Source: Dasypus novemcinctus (taxonomy: Eukaryota > Chordata > Mammalia > Cingulata > Dasypodidae). Taken from it: a DNA stretch of 64,000 bases. The stretch is from positions 843,931 through 907,930 of the forward strand of contig NC_080686.1 in assembly GCF_030445035.2 (NCBI RefSeq). The letters run 5' to 3'. A model generated the notes under the pieces. That model was not told the origin of the DNA and did no database searches. It saw only the letters and a list, made by a program, of their open reading frames with translations. Shown here one piece after another: positions 52,842 to 64,000 of this stretch (position 1 is the first letter of the stretch; every line of letters begins with the position of its first letter). Both the position numbers and the translations under genes were made by a program.

Positions 52842-53850
52842 TTTCTCTCTCCTTCCCCTCCACCCCAGTTGTCCACTCTCTGTGTCTATTTGCTGCATCA
52901 TCCTGTTGTGTCATTTCTCCATGTGGGTGGTGCCATTCTCAGGCAGGCTGCACTTTCTTTGGCACTGGGTGGCTGTCCTTGCAGGATGCACTCCTTGTGT
53001 GTGGGGCTCCCCTGCATGGGGGACATCCCTGCATGGCATAGCACTCCCTGCACACATCAGCACTGCACATGGGCCAGCTCCACATGGGTCAAGGAGGCCC
53101 AGGGTTTGAACCGTGGACCTCCCATGTGGTAGATGGATGCCCTAACCACTGGGCCATGTCTGCCACCTCTCTCCACATTTTTGTAAGTTATCACAAGATA
53201 TATAATAGCCTATATCTGTCATTATAATGCCATTCAGGACAATTCCCACATCCTGAAAATGCCCCCAAAGTAGACCTGTTTTTCCCTCTCCTTCCTCTCA
53301 GAACCTCCAGTGACCACTGCCTCCACATCAGTGATAAAAGTTCTTCCATTGCCAGGATCATAATGAGTCTGTAGTAGAATAACAATAAGTCTACTCTCAT
53401 CCATTGTTCATTCCCTGAACTGGAGGTTTCTAGGATAGTGATGCCCACTTAACCTCTGAGAGCGGGCTTAGATCCCATGGGGCAGATGGATGGGACTATC
53501 TTGCTTCCATTTGAAGACTCTCTCTGTTCCTTGACATGCTTGTTGTCCATCATCATCTCCTTGTTGTCCTGGGTGAGTCCAATGAACTGGAGAGTGGGTG
53601 TTGCAAATCTGTTGAGAGTCAGGGCCGAATGGTACATGGACAGACCAAAGATTTAAGTCTCTTGGACATACACCTCTTAACTCTGGTACTAAAAATAGGT
53701 TCAGATATAAGGGACAGAAAAGCCTCATGTAAGGAAAATGCAACTGAGTCCAGCTCTGACACACTGGGATTTCCAGACTGGCCACCTTAAAATATTCAAA
53801 GATCCAGTTTTTTGCACATGCACTGAAACAAGAAAAAATACTACACACAC
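52555..53850 (-). mobile_element. L1 3' end fragment, split by a SINE
   Basis: Left part 52,555-52,757 and right part 53,168-53,850 form one L1 3' UTR: 'gaacacattttggagcactg', 'gccattcaggacaattccca', then 'ttgaagactctctctgttcc'-type sequence. It is parallel to 49.6-50.4 kb. Confidence 0.75.
52768..53160 (-). mobile_element. DAS-SINE with long TTTA tail
   Basis: The tail appears as about 15 TTTA units at 52,782-52,843. The body and tRNA-like head follow ('gtttgaaccgtggacctccc', complement carrying a B box). The duplication TCTCTCCACAT lies on both sides (about 52,756-52,766 and 53,168-53,178). Many CpGs have become TG/CA, so it is older than the 9.3-kb copy. Confidence 0.88.
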
Positions 53851-53884
53851 AAGGTAAAAGACAGTTAATAGAAACTATCCCCCA

Positions 53885-54610
53885 TTAAACTCAGATTTTT
53901 AAAAATTTATTGAAGTATATCACTCATGTAAACATACATAAACAATAAACAAATATTAATAGTTGTGAACTTACAACACATATATAACATCATACAGGAC
54001 TCTTGTACCTCACCATACCACCAATACCTTGCATTGTTGTTAGAATTTTTAACTAATGATTAGAGAGCATTGTCAAAGTATTATTACTAACTGGAGTATT
54101 TTCCCCAACCCACCCTATTATTATTATCTTTATATCATTTATATATGAACATACAAAACCGTAAGTTGGGAACTTACATAGCAAACGTGCATAATATAAT
54201 ACAGGCGTCCATTCATCAATCCTTCACCAACACCTTGCATTGTTGTGAGATATTTGTTACAAATTATGAAAGAATATTGTCAAAATCTTCCTAATAACAG
54301 TCCTTATCTTCTATTTCATGTATGTTTTCCCAATCCATGCTATTATTTTTAAAATATATTTTTATGACAGAAGTTGTAAATTTATAAAACAATTGTGCAC
54401 ACATGCAGAATTCCCAAACAATACCCCTCTATCAACACACCACACTGTGGTGGGACATTTATTACAAATAATATAATATCATCTGATTGTTACCACATCC
54501 ATAGTGTACATTTAGCACACATTTTCCATACTGCCCCATTATCAGTACTGTACATTCTTTGGCATAAATGAAAGAATATTGTATTATTACTGATATCCAC
54601 AGTCTATAGG
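53885..54610 (-). repeat. Three diverged ~230-bp tandem units in an L1 3' UTR
   Basis: Units start at about 53,890, 54,130 and 54,360. Each has in order 'tatatcat'/'ataaac' words, 'taagttgggaacttacata'-like sequence, 'caccaacaccttgcattgtt', 'gagatatttgttacaaatta' and 'aagaatattgtcaaaatctt'. Divergence between units is high, so the triplication is old and probably part of that L1 subfamily's 3' UTR. Confidence 0.65.
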
Positions 54611-56195
54611 TCACTCCAGTTGTATCTTTCCCATGCTTCTTCACATTCCCACAACCCTGCAATAAGTACATTTACTCCAGCTAACAAAGGACAATCTTGC
54701 ATCTATACCATCAACCTTAATTCTCATGCCTCTCTTGGTTTACTGTGCTATTCAGTTCCCAGAATATTCTCTAGCATTCTGTTCATTGGAATTTACATAC
54801 CTAGACTTCTACCATTTTCAGCCATATCCCCATTTATAAACTAGCTGTTACTATGTGTTTCCATCCACTCTATGCATTTCCACACATTTACATTAAAGCT
54901 TTTAAAACTACATACATTGAACATCAGTAGTCCATCTCAGTCCTTATCTCCTTTAAGAATCTGCCACCTAACACCAGGTCTTGAAGCCATTTTCCTACAA
55001 TTTCTTCTAGAAGCTGTATTGTTCTTGTTTTATTTATTTGTTTATTTTTTTAATCCATTTTGAGTTAATTTTTGGATAAGGTGTGAAATAGGGGTACTTT
55101 TTCCTTTTTTTTGGCTTTGGATATCCAGTTCTTTCAACACCATTTGTTGAATGGACTGTTCTGTCTGAGTCGTGTGGGTTTGACAGGCTAGTCAAAAATC
55201 ACTTGACCATACATGTGAGGGCCTGTTTCTGAACCATCAGTTTGGTTCCACTGTCTTTTGCCAGTACCATGCTGTATTTACCATGATTGCTAAGTAATAC
55301 AATTTAAACTCTAGAGAGGAAAGTTCATTTTTCCTTTTTAAGATGTTTCTGGCTATTGAGGACCACTTACCCTTCCAAATATTAGATAGTCATGTTTTCA
55401 AAAAATTTTTATCCCCCATCTTGTGGCTTTTTTGATGTGCTGTCTTCTTTCTGTGTCCATTCACTGTGTTCCTTCTATGTGTGTACTTATTTATTTATTT
55501 CCCCTCCCCTCTTGCAGCTTGCTTGCTGTCTGCTCTCTGTGTCCATTTGCTGTGCTCTCTTTTGTGTTTTTTTTTTCACTTGTCTCCCTTTTTTTGTTGC
55601 ATCACCTTGTTGAGTTGCCTCTCAACAGTGCTGCGGGCTGGGTGGCGGGTGAGCCTGCCTTTCACAAAGAGACCCTGGGACATGAACCCAGGACCTCCCA
55701 TATGGTAGATGGGAGCCCAACTGATTGAGCCATAGCCACGTCCCTGTGTATTCAATTTTAAAAATGTTGGTGGAATTTTTATCAGAATTGCATTGAATCT
55801 GTGTATCAATTTGAGTAGAATTGATATCTTAAAGATACTTAATCTTCCAATCCATGAGCATGGAATGTTCTTCCAGTTATTTAGGCATTTCTTGATTTCC
55901 TTTAACATTGAGTTGCAGCTTTCTGAATACAAGTGCTTTACAACATTGGTTTAAGTTTATTCCTGAGTATTTGAGTTTTCTGGCATGTTTTATTTTCATC
56001 ACTCTTTTTACACTTTTAGTTATTTTACTGATATAATCTTGATTTCTAGACTCTCTGCTAGGCCCATCTCTCCAGTCTTTTTTTTTCAGGCTCTAGCCCA
56101 CCCTTTAGAATTTCCTGAAAATCTCATCTGTTGGTTAGAAATTCTCTCAGTTTCTGGTTATCTGTGAATATTTTAAACTCTCATTTTTTTTAGCA
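54611..56195 (-). mobile_element. Old L1 ORF2/ORF1 region, split by a SINE
   Basis: The minus-strand order is the ORF2 3' part (54,700-54,850), the section opposite 'catttgttgaatggactgtt' (55,141), then after the SINE the stretch opposite 'gaattgcattgaatctgtgt' (55,785; frame 55,576-55,932 with '[20 protein letters not shown]'). It ends with inter-ORF-like sequence at about 56,090-56,190. Decayed. Confidence 0.75.
55395..55742 (-). mobile_element. DAS-SINE inside L1
   Basis: It has the same body as the 3.6-kb SINE ('ttctgtgtccattcactgtg', 'gggacatgaacccaggacct', 'cccaactgattgagccatag'). A TTTA/poly-T tail lies near 55,487-55,500. The + strand frames here read the complement of the SINE. Confidence 0.85.
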
Positions 56196-56204
56196 AATTT
56201 TTTT

Positions 56205-57611
56205 CTTGTCTTTTTTCAGATACATAGATCACACAAAATGTTACATTAAAAAAATAAGATGTTTCCGTATACCCCACTCCTTAGCCACTCTCTCCTCCCA
56301 CATCAACAACCTCTTTCATCAGTGTGGCACATTAATTGCATTTGGTGAATACATTTTGGAGCACTGCTGCACTGCATGGATTATAGTTTACATTGTAGTT
56401 TACACTCTCTCCTAGTCCATTCAGTGGGTTGTGGTAAGATATATAAGGTCCTGCATCTCTCCCTCAGATATCATTCAGGACAAATCCTAGTCCTGAAAAT
56501 GCCATCATTTCACACCTCCATTTTCTTCTCCCTGTCCTCAGCAACACCTGTGGCCACTATCTCCACATCAATGGTACAATTTCTTCCATTGCTAGAGTCA
56601 CAATAGTTCTATAGTAGAATACCAGTAAGTCCACTCTAATCCATATTTTATTCCTCATCCTGTGGACCCTGGGATTGTGATGTCCACACCACCTCTAAAT
56701 CAAGAGGGGGTGTAGATCCAATATGGTTGATTGATGCAATTCTCCTGCTTGTAGTTGTCTACTCTCTCAGTTCCCTGGTGTGGTAGTTGACCATCCTCAC
56801 CTCCCTGTTAGCTGACCTGGTTAAGGTCAATGAAACCAGAGAGTAGGTTTTACAATTCTGCTGAGGCTCAGGGACGAGCTGGCACATGGACAGTCCAGAG
56901 ATTCAATTCTTCTGAGCATACACCAACCCCAGTGCCAGCCACATGTTCAGTAAAAGTGACAGAAGAGGCATGTGTAGAGATGGAGTCCAACTCCATCACA
57001 CTCAGGAGCACAAATTCCAAAGTATGGCCCACTGACAAGGCACTGAACTCCAGAGCCATCTACCATGACCAGAGAACCTGTGTGTTTCCATAGCCCTCAG
57101 GAGCACCACTACCTGGGGTTGTATCTACTTTGCTATCTCTGGGATCCTTCTGAGACATGCATAAGCATGACCCCTCTGATGACCTCCTGACTCATTTTGA
57201 AATCTCTTAGCCATATGAATTCATTTGTCTTTACCATTTCACCCTTTTATTGAAGGTCTTTTCCTAGTTGCATCACCAGCTAGTAATTGGTAGTAATCCC
57301 TCAGCACCAGGGAGGCTTATCACCATGAGTCATGTCCCATACTGGGGGGAAGGTAGTGCATACTGAGTTTGGCTTAGATAGTGGCCACATTTAAGCATCA
57401 CGGAGGCTCTCAGGAGGTAACATTTAGGTACCTTGCAGCTCTAGGCCTAGTTGAAATTTCAAGCACACAGGCTTATAAGCATAGTTCTCAGTATCAAGGG
57501 CCCATCATTCTACCATCCTTCTCTGGTCTTTGCCCTAGGACTTGGGCGATTGTTGCTGTTAAATTGGGGAATGCAGTAGAGCTCAACACTCCCTCAGTTG
57601 TCATGTCTACC
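56205..57611 (-). mobile_element. L1 with long 3' UTR, 3' part
   Basis: It starts at the T-rich 3' end and follows the full-length L1 3' UTR for 1.4 kb: 'gcagtgtggcacattaattg'-like start, 'ctctcagttccctggtgtgg', 'agcaccagggaggcttatca', 'gtcatgtcccatactggggg', 'cttgaa'. It is joined at about 57,612 to inverted ORF2 sequence. Confidence 0.85.
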
Positions 57612-58404
57612 TTGAAGGACAATACCCAATGAATATCTGAACATATTTATATACTCTATATACCTGAGAAAGAGGATATCACCACTGACCCCACAGAAAT
57701 AGAAACTATCCAAAGAGTATACTTTGAAAGTCTCTATGCCAACAGAAAGACAATTTAGTGGGAATGGACAAATTCCTAGAAACACATAAGCAGCCTACAT
57801 TGATGAAAGAAGTTGATCTCAATAAACCAATCACAAATAAAGAGAATCAGTTATTTAAAACCTCCCAACTAAGAAGAGTCCTGGGCCAGATGACTTCACA
57901 GGTGAATTCTACCAAACATTCCAGAAAGAACTAACACCAATCTTGCCTAAACTCTTTCAAAAAATTGAAATAGAAGGAACATTGCCTAACTCATTCAATA
58001 ATGGCAACATTACCCAAAAGCCAAACAAAGACACCACAAGATAGGAAAATTACAGGCCAATTTTTTAAATCCTCAACAAAATACTTGCTGATCATATTCA
58101 ACAACACATCAAATGAATTATACACCACGATCAAGTGGAATTCATCCCTGGTATGCAAGGATGATTCAACATAAAATCAGTCTATGTAATTAATATGTCA
58201 CATGACCAGAAAAGGAAAAAAATCACATGATCGTATTTTTAGATACAGAAAAAGCATTTGACAAACTAAAGCACCCGTTCCTGGTAAAAACACTGCAAAA
58301 GATAGGAATAGAAGGACATTTTCTGAACATGATAAAGGGTATATATGAAAAACCCACAGCTAACATAATTTACAATGGTGAAATCTTAAGTTTGCCCTCA
58401 TTTT
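57612..58404 (+). mobile_element. Inverted L1 ORF2 segment
   Basis: ORF2 reads on the + strand here, opposite to both flanks: '[20 protein letters not shown]' (about 57,893), 'GIYEKPTANIIYNGEIL' at the right end, and the RT section 'FLDTEKAFDKLKHPFLVKTL' (58,234-58,290). The segment is bracketed by TTGAAGGACAAT on both sides (57,612-57,623 and 58,404-58,415). Confidence 0.85.
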
Positions 58405-59210
58405 TGAAGGACAATCTTGCTGGATATAAGATTCTTGGCTGGAAGTTTTTCTTTTGTAGTATCTTAGGTATATCACACCATTGTCTTGTCTTCATGGTTT
58501 CTGGTAAGAGATCAGCACTTAATCATTTTGGATATCCCTTATATGTTATGCATTGCTTTTCTCTTGCTAGTCTCAGAATTTACGTCTTTGGCATTTTACA
58601 TTCTTTTTAGTATGTGTCTTGAAGTTTGTCTATATGGACTTTTTCGGATGGGAGTATATTTTGCTTCTTGGACATGGATGTTTATGTCCTTCAATAGGAT
58701 TGGGAAATTTTCTGTCATTATTTCTTCAGATATTCTTTCTGCCCCTTTTCCTATCTCTTCTCCTTCTAGGACACCCATGACCCATATGTTTGCATTTCTT
58801 TTGCTGTCATTTAGTTTCCCTGAAACCTTGTTCAATTTTTCTATTCTTTTCTTCATCTGTTCTTTTGTATGTTCACTTTCAGAGGCCATTTCTTCAAGCT
58901 CACAAATCCTGTCTTCCACCTCCTCAAATCTGCTATTATATGATTCCAAAGTTTTTAAAATTTCATTTATTGTGCCTTTCATTCACATAAATCTGCTATT
59001 ATTATATGTATGCTTTCAAATTCTTCTTTGTGCTCATGCAATGTCTTCTTAGTATCCTTAATCTCTTTAGCCATCTCATTGAATTTATTAAGGAGATTTG
59101 TTTGAACATCTGCAATTAGTTGTCTCAGCTCCTTTATGTCATCTGGAGGCTTATCTTGTTCCTTTAACTGGGCCATTTCTTCTTGTGTCTTGGTGTGCAT
59201 TGTGATTTTA
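58405..59210 (-). pseudogene. ORF1: L1 ORF1 remnant
   Basis: Frames 59,200-58,979 and 58,982-58,596 together give an ORF1-like order: 'IKELRQLIADVQTNLLNKFN', the coiled coil 'ESYNSRFEEVEDRICELEEM', the RRM 'NIWVMGVLEGEEIGKG', and the C-terminal domain around 58,600-58,420 in broken frames. A frameshift and stops inactivate it. It is more diverged from the 39-kb ORF1 than a recent copy would be. Confidence 0.82.
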
Positions 59211-60600
59211 TGTTGGTATCTTGGCGTCTGGCTTATTAGAGTATTTATTTTGGGTGAGGTTTTCTCTTTAGTTTAGGACTTCCTGCTATTTCTCCCTTCC
59301 TGGTTGTGCAGTAGGTGCTATATGCTGTGGAGGCTCAAACTGCCTGCATTGCCTAAGGGACCAATGAAGGTTTTCCCAACTTTCTTCTTGCCAAGGGTTG
59401 GGACAGAATAATCCCAAGTATGCAGCCCTAGACTCTAGTTGCCCAGAGAGACTGATGAAGTTTCACATCCCTTTCTTCCCTGCCTGGGGTGAGGATGGAG
59501 CTGCAGGTGTGGGCAGCAATCTATGCAGTGCAGGTTCAAGATGACTGCTGTTGACCTGATAGACTTCTGATTATTCAGTCTGTGCCAGCCAAATGTACCT
59601 GAAGTTACCTGGATAGGACGGTGCAGGGCCGGCCAGTCTCTTCCCTACCAGAGGTGGGGCTGAAGCCTAGTCTAGGACTGCAGGCTCATCTGGGTGAAAG
59701 AAACTGGTTCCTACCATCACCATGACTTTTGGTCAGCCCAGCTTCCCCTCAGGCTGGGGTTTGGAGTCAAAATGGTGGCCATTGGACTCTTTCCAGCTTA
59801 GACAGGTTCATACTTTACCTGTTCTTAGGGTTAGACTTTAGTAAGCTGAATTTACTAATCAGTAGCTGAAATCATGACCAACCATCTCCTTCTTCCCTGT
59901 TTTTTGGAAATGGAGCTTCCAATTCCAGCCACAGAATAGCTCCTGGGGTGGCTCATGCTGCCAAAGTAGAATAAACACTGGCCTTCGTGGCTTGGCTGGT
60001 AATTTCCTGGAGAGGCTGATGCAGGTCCCTGCAGCTTCTTCCCTGCTGGAGGCGACACTGGTGCCTAGGCTAGAGCTGCAATCTGACCTGGATTGAAGGA
60101 AACTGGTCCCCACCAGCTCTGTGATTGTCAGTCCACCCTGCTTCCCCTCATGCCAAGTGTGGAGTGAAGATGGCAGCTACCAGCCTCTTTTTGACATGGA
60201 CAGTCCCAAACTTTAGTTGTTCTTAGGATTATACTTTGGCCCACTAAATTTACTCATCAGCAGCTGAAGTTGGTGCCCAACTATCTCTTCCTCCCCAATT
60301 TTTGGAAGTGGAGCTTTCAATTCCAGCCATAGAACAGCTTGTGGTGTGGCTTATACCTTCAGTAGAGGATGGGCACTGGCCTCCGTGGTTTGGAGTGATC
60401 TACTTACAAGTTTTCTCTGCAGATGGGCAGTCTCCTCCTTCCATTCCTTCAAGGATGTGGCAGGATGCTCTTCTGGCCTCCTTGAGCCCCCAGATGGATG
60501 CTTCACCTAGCTCCAGATAGCTCTGGGTGTTTACTGACTGCTCTGTAGCAGGAGCTGACTCTGGGAGCTCCTTACTCCACCGCCATCCTCCTCATTCTGG
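59211..60600 (-). mobile_element. L1 5' UTR-like region with ~400-bp tandem units
   Basis: It directly follows ORF1 upstream. Two units repeat with a period of about 400 bp: 'cctagtctaggactgcaggc' at 59,657 versus 'cctaggctagagctgcaatc' at 60,064, and 'aaatggagcttccaattcca' at 59,908 versus 'aagtggagctttcaattcca' at 60,305. Each unit contains a 'caaaatggtgg' or 'gaagatggcag' YY1-like word. Tandem promoter monomers of this kind are known from mouse L1; here the copies are diverged. Confidence 0.65.
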
Positions 60601-60779
60601 AGCCCAGATTTTGAACTTGATAAATAAAGATTATAAATTACTAGTTTTAATATGCTTTATGAGTAAAAGGAAAATATGAGAATTATGTCTCACCAAATAG
60701 AGAATATTAATAAAGAGATAGAAAGTAGTAAATCAACAGAAATAAAAACTTTGCATTTGAAAAGTCCAATCAGTGATAT

Positions 60780-61370
60780 GAGAACTTATCTGGAGGTGGT
60801 CAACAACACTTGGCTCCCTGTTGAAAGACCTGAATAACTCTCTGAGCAGCTTGGTGTGTGCACCTTTCCTATTTCAGTCCTTCCTCTCCCAGATCATGCC
60901 CTTCCCAAGAGATGTAGCAGTGAGACCTTGTAGTTTTCACATGAATTTTACTGGTCAGTAGTGTTGTTGAATGAATGTTTATACCTTTGCTTATGCTTAA
61001 CTCACTGCAGGTCCTATGACCTATGGTATACAGATGAAGGGACATGGTGAATTATTAGTTCTTTCAGAGACCTCCACTTCCTTCTGAGATCCAACAGCTT
61101 TACCCAGCCTGAACAAAAATCCCCCAAAGGAGAGACACAGCTCTGTTCTCCGAGATATTCCACATCCTTTCCTCTGAGTCCCCTCAAGACTTACAGGAAA
61201 ATGATGTCTCTCCATTAAGGGGAAGAATTAATCCCTCTTTTCTGTGACCCCAGTATCCCTTATAGGATCCCACAAATCCTACATATCTAAGTCAGCCAAA
61301 TGTCTTCATGTTACATAAATTAATCTACCCAATCTCACAAGAGAAATAGGTGATTGTTTTACCAGTCAAG
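60780..61370. repeat. Uninterrupted copy of the repeat split by ERV-L
   Basis: It lines up with 28,970-29,038, 29,389-29,558 and 47,490-47,830 in the same order and strand. At the ERV-L target the sequence 'actgcaggtcctatgaccta' (61,005-61,024) corresponds to 'actacagatccaatgattta' formed by the two flanks. The family is unknown. Confidence 0.65.
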
Positions 61371-61379
61371 CCCCTTACT

Positions 61380-62000
61380 GATGTCATGTAAATTTGAGAA
61401 TTGGTTTTTCCATTTCTGTAAGAAAAAAATAAGGCTGCCAGGATTTTTATAACTATTATATTGAATCTGTAGTTCCCTGTGTGTAGTATTGATATTAGAG
61501 CAAATGAGTCCCATCAACCATTAACAATGGTTGTCTTGCCATATGTATATGTCTTCTTAAATTCTTCCATGTATGTATGCCAGTTATTCAAGTCTTCACC
61601 CTTTCATTAAATTTATTCTTAGATATTTTATTTGTTAGAGGCTAAATGAATGGATTTTCTTTAAAAAATCAATTTCATATTATTTTCTGCTATATAAACA
61701 AAATGGACTTTTGAGTGCATGTCTTGTAGAATGCAAGTTTGCTTAATCTCCATTTCTTCCAGTTGTATTGTGGATTCCTTGGGACTGTCTGTTGAAAGCA
61801 TTCTTTCATCTGTGTATAAAGATAGTTTACTTCTTCCATTCCAATTTTGATGACTTTATTTCTTTATGTTGCCTAATGCCCTGGCTAGAATTTCCAGTAC
61901 AGTGTTCAATGGCAGTGATGAAAATGAACTAATGTATCTTGTTCTTGACCTCATGGGAAAGACATTCAGTATTTTATTATTGCTTATTTTAGCAGTGGGT
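61380..62000 (-). mobile_element. Old L1 ORF2 fragment
   Basis: The minus strand carries ORF2 sequence opposite 'ttgaatctgtagttccctgt' (61,463) and 'cccctggctagaatttccag'-like words at about 61,880. It parallels 51,600-52,250. No open frame. Confidence 0.7.
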
Positions 62001-63220
62001 TATTTAGATGCAGCTCAGAACAGAGTGGAATGAGTTCCACAAATGACCATCCACTCAGAGAGAAGCAGAAAACCCCCAGGATATAGGATGCTTGGGAGTG
62101 CATTTCTGAAATCCTGGAATGTGAGCTAATTGTAGACCTATATTTGTATGGTTTTGAATTACATGTTTCTTACTAATGTACTTGTGTTCAAGTTTTAATA
62201 ATAAGATCATGACAGAATATACATAAATGTTTGTGTTCTTAAATTTTAAAAATTCAGTAAACCCTATTAAATTAATTTTTCTTTCTAGAGGTTATTTATA
62301 AAATATTGTTGTGTTTTTTTTAACCATAGCAAGAGCAAGTATTAAGCAGAATCCTTGAGGACCATGGGAAATATAAAGATTACTTTGGGGGATGTCAGTG
62401 TATTTGCCTGATGATAGAGATAAAGCCATATAGTGGTAATATTGTAGTCCAGATATAAATGACACTGAACCTATGTGATTGTGAATCTGAAGCAATAGAT
62501 ACTTTTAAAAATTTGTTGAATATAGACTGCCATTGCTAATACCAAGTATGTATGAAAATAGATTGATATAAAATTAAAAACTGTAGTCAAATGACTCAGT
62601 ATAAAAACAAAGAAATTTCACTATAAAATATATATAAGAAACTAAAATCTAGTGATTGTAGAAATACAATACATATAAATATGCAATAATAAGATAATTC
62701 AGAAATGAAATCCAATGTAACTTATTGAAATAAACTATAGGTAATTGATTTTGAAAATATATAGACATTCATAGAGAATGACAAGATTTTGCCAATGTAA
62801 TAATGTTTCTCCTCAATAGAGTATATGTAAAAGGAATATTTGGTAGTCAGATAGAGAAAGAAAATGAACAACAGAAGGTGCAATAGAGGTAATGAGAGTG
62901 AGGACCCATTTTTAAGAGTGGTAGAAGTAGAGAATCCAGAAATATCAGGAAGAAAGTTGCATAATTTAAAAAATTTCATTAAAAGTCTAGGAAAAGAAAC
63001 ATCTCTGCTTCACTGAAGCTATTTTGAATCTCAGTTTTGTCTATAATGTTTTAAAATTGTATGCATACCAACAGAAAAATTTCATGTTACGTTCAAGTAC
63101 CAAAGTAATATAGGGAGAAAAGGAGTAAGTGTGGAGTAACCCACAACAAATGGATGAAAGTTCTTCATCATGACCTATGTCATATACTGACATATAGTTT
63201 CTGAAAAGAATATATAAGGC
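62001..63220. other. Unassigned AT-rich DNA
   Basis: No gene or named repeat. Short frames only. Confidence 0.35.
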
Positions 63221-63224
63221 ATTA

Positions 63225-64000
63225 AGAAAATGGCCAGGGGAGCTCTATCACAGTCCCTAAAGGAATAGCAACAATCCCTCAAGTGCAATGGCAAAGGCCA
63301 AAAAAGACCATGACTATGCTTGTGAGCCTGTGCACATGAAATAAGGACAAGGCCTAGAGCTGCAGAGTGCATAAGAGTTACCTCCTGAGAGCCTCCATGT
63401 TGCTCAAATGTGGCCAGTCTCAAAGCCAAACTCAGCATGTAAATGTGTTGCCTTCCCCCCAGCATGGGACATGACTCCTGGGGATGAGCCTCCCTGGTGC
63501 TGAGGGATTACTACCAAGTACCAGCTGATGATGTAACTAGAAAATGACCTTGAATAAAAGGGTCAACTCAGACCAGCAGAATATCTCACTCTACATATAA
63601 TACCAGGAGTTAAAAATACATTTTGACCTGAAGAAAAGGGAAATGGAAAGGACAAATGAGTTTATATGGCTATGAGTCTCCAAAAAGAGCTGGGAGTTTA
63701 TCAGAGGGGTCACCCTTATGCATGCCTCAGCAGAGTCCCAGAGACAGATAAAGTAGATACAACCTCAGGTATTGGTTCTTCTGAGGGCTACAGAGACCCA
63801 CAGGTTCTATGGTCATGGCAGATGGAGTTCAGTGCCATGCCAATTGCCCCTACTTTGGAGTTTGTGTTTCTGTGTGGTGGAGCTGGACTCAGATGTGATC
63901 TTGGTCCACAAGTCTCTCCTGTTACTTTTACCAGAACTGTAGTTGTTGCTGGGGTTTAATGTATACCCAGGGGACCTGAATCTCTGGACTGCCCATGTGA
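63225..64000 (+). mobile_element. L1 3' UTR fragment running off the window
   Basis: It is the complement of the 3' UTR blocks at 32.6-33.2 kb and 57.0-57.5 kb, here on the + strand: 'gttgctcaaatgtggccagt', 'cagcatgggacatgactcct', 'ctccctggtgctgagggatt', 'cagatggagttcagtgccat'. It continues past the right edge. Confidence 0.85.

Noticed and set aside
52782..52843. TTTA array considered as a CRISPR-like or regulatory repeat
   Set aside because: It is the simple-sequence tail of a SINE with a target duplication around it.

Overview
The window looks like mammalian intergenic DNA from a xenarthran, most likely an armadillo (Dasypus). The main evidence is several tRNA-derived SINEs of the armadillo DAS-SINE type: an internal Pol III B box, a 3' part rich in GACGAGC/ACACAGTGAA-like words, and a tail that reads as poly-T/TTTA on the + strand for most copies. 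Many LINE-1 pieces also share an unusually long 3' UTR, and ERV-L and ERV-K-like (class II) proviruses are present. I see no intact cellular protein-coding gene, rRNA, tRNA gene or CRISPR array. Nearly all recognisable coding sequence belongs to retroelements, and most of it is broken.

Layout. 1-5,162: low-information DNA with copies of an unclassified dispersed repeat and one old SINE. 5,169-18,050: an ERV-K-like provirus on the + strand with 405-bp LTRs and a perfect 6-bp target duplication (GTTAAT). It keeps gag, RNase H/integrase and type-D-like env remnants, but most of pol is replaced by an AT-rich non-coding module. A second, younger, minus-strand provirus sits inside it (10,829-15,833, duplication AAGCAA). 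That one has an exact lysine-tRNA primer site, a leader with 215-bp tandem repeats, a short gag, a related AT-rich module and env-like remnants. 18,068-29,558: a composite SINE, several L1 fragments in both orientations, an ancient MER-like repeat, and a short L1 insertion with an apparent 3' transduction.

29,564-47,484: an ERV-L provirus (MLT2-like LTRs, 5-bp duplication AGATC) on the + strand with gag, protease, RT, RNase H, integrase and dUTPase. It was later hit by an L1 fragment in its 5' LTR, a truncated L1 in its leader, a nearly complete 9.7-kb minus-strand L1 (31,933-41,644, 13-bp target duplication) inside gag, and a solo LTR of the younger ERV-K family (45,777-46,649, duplication GATAAA). 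47,490-64,000: a run of mostly minus-strand, diverged L1 copies, two SINEs, an internally inverted L1, 400-bp tandem 5' UTR-like units, and a repeat that exists as an uninterrupted copy at about 60.8-61.4 kb.

The relative order of insertions can be read from nesting. The LTR divergences agree with it: roughly 15% over the part of the ERV-L pair compared, about 25 differences in 405 bp for the outer ERV-K, and about 4 in 160 bp for the nested one. The most interesting leads are the AT-rich module shared by two ERV-K-like elements, a 319-codon open frame that starts antisense in the L1 5' UTR and runs into ERV-L gag, the very long L1 3' UTR, and the L1 3' transduction.
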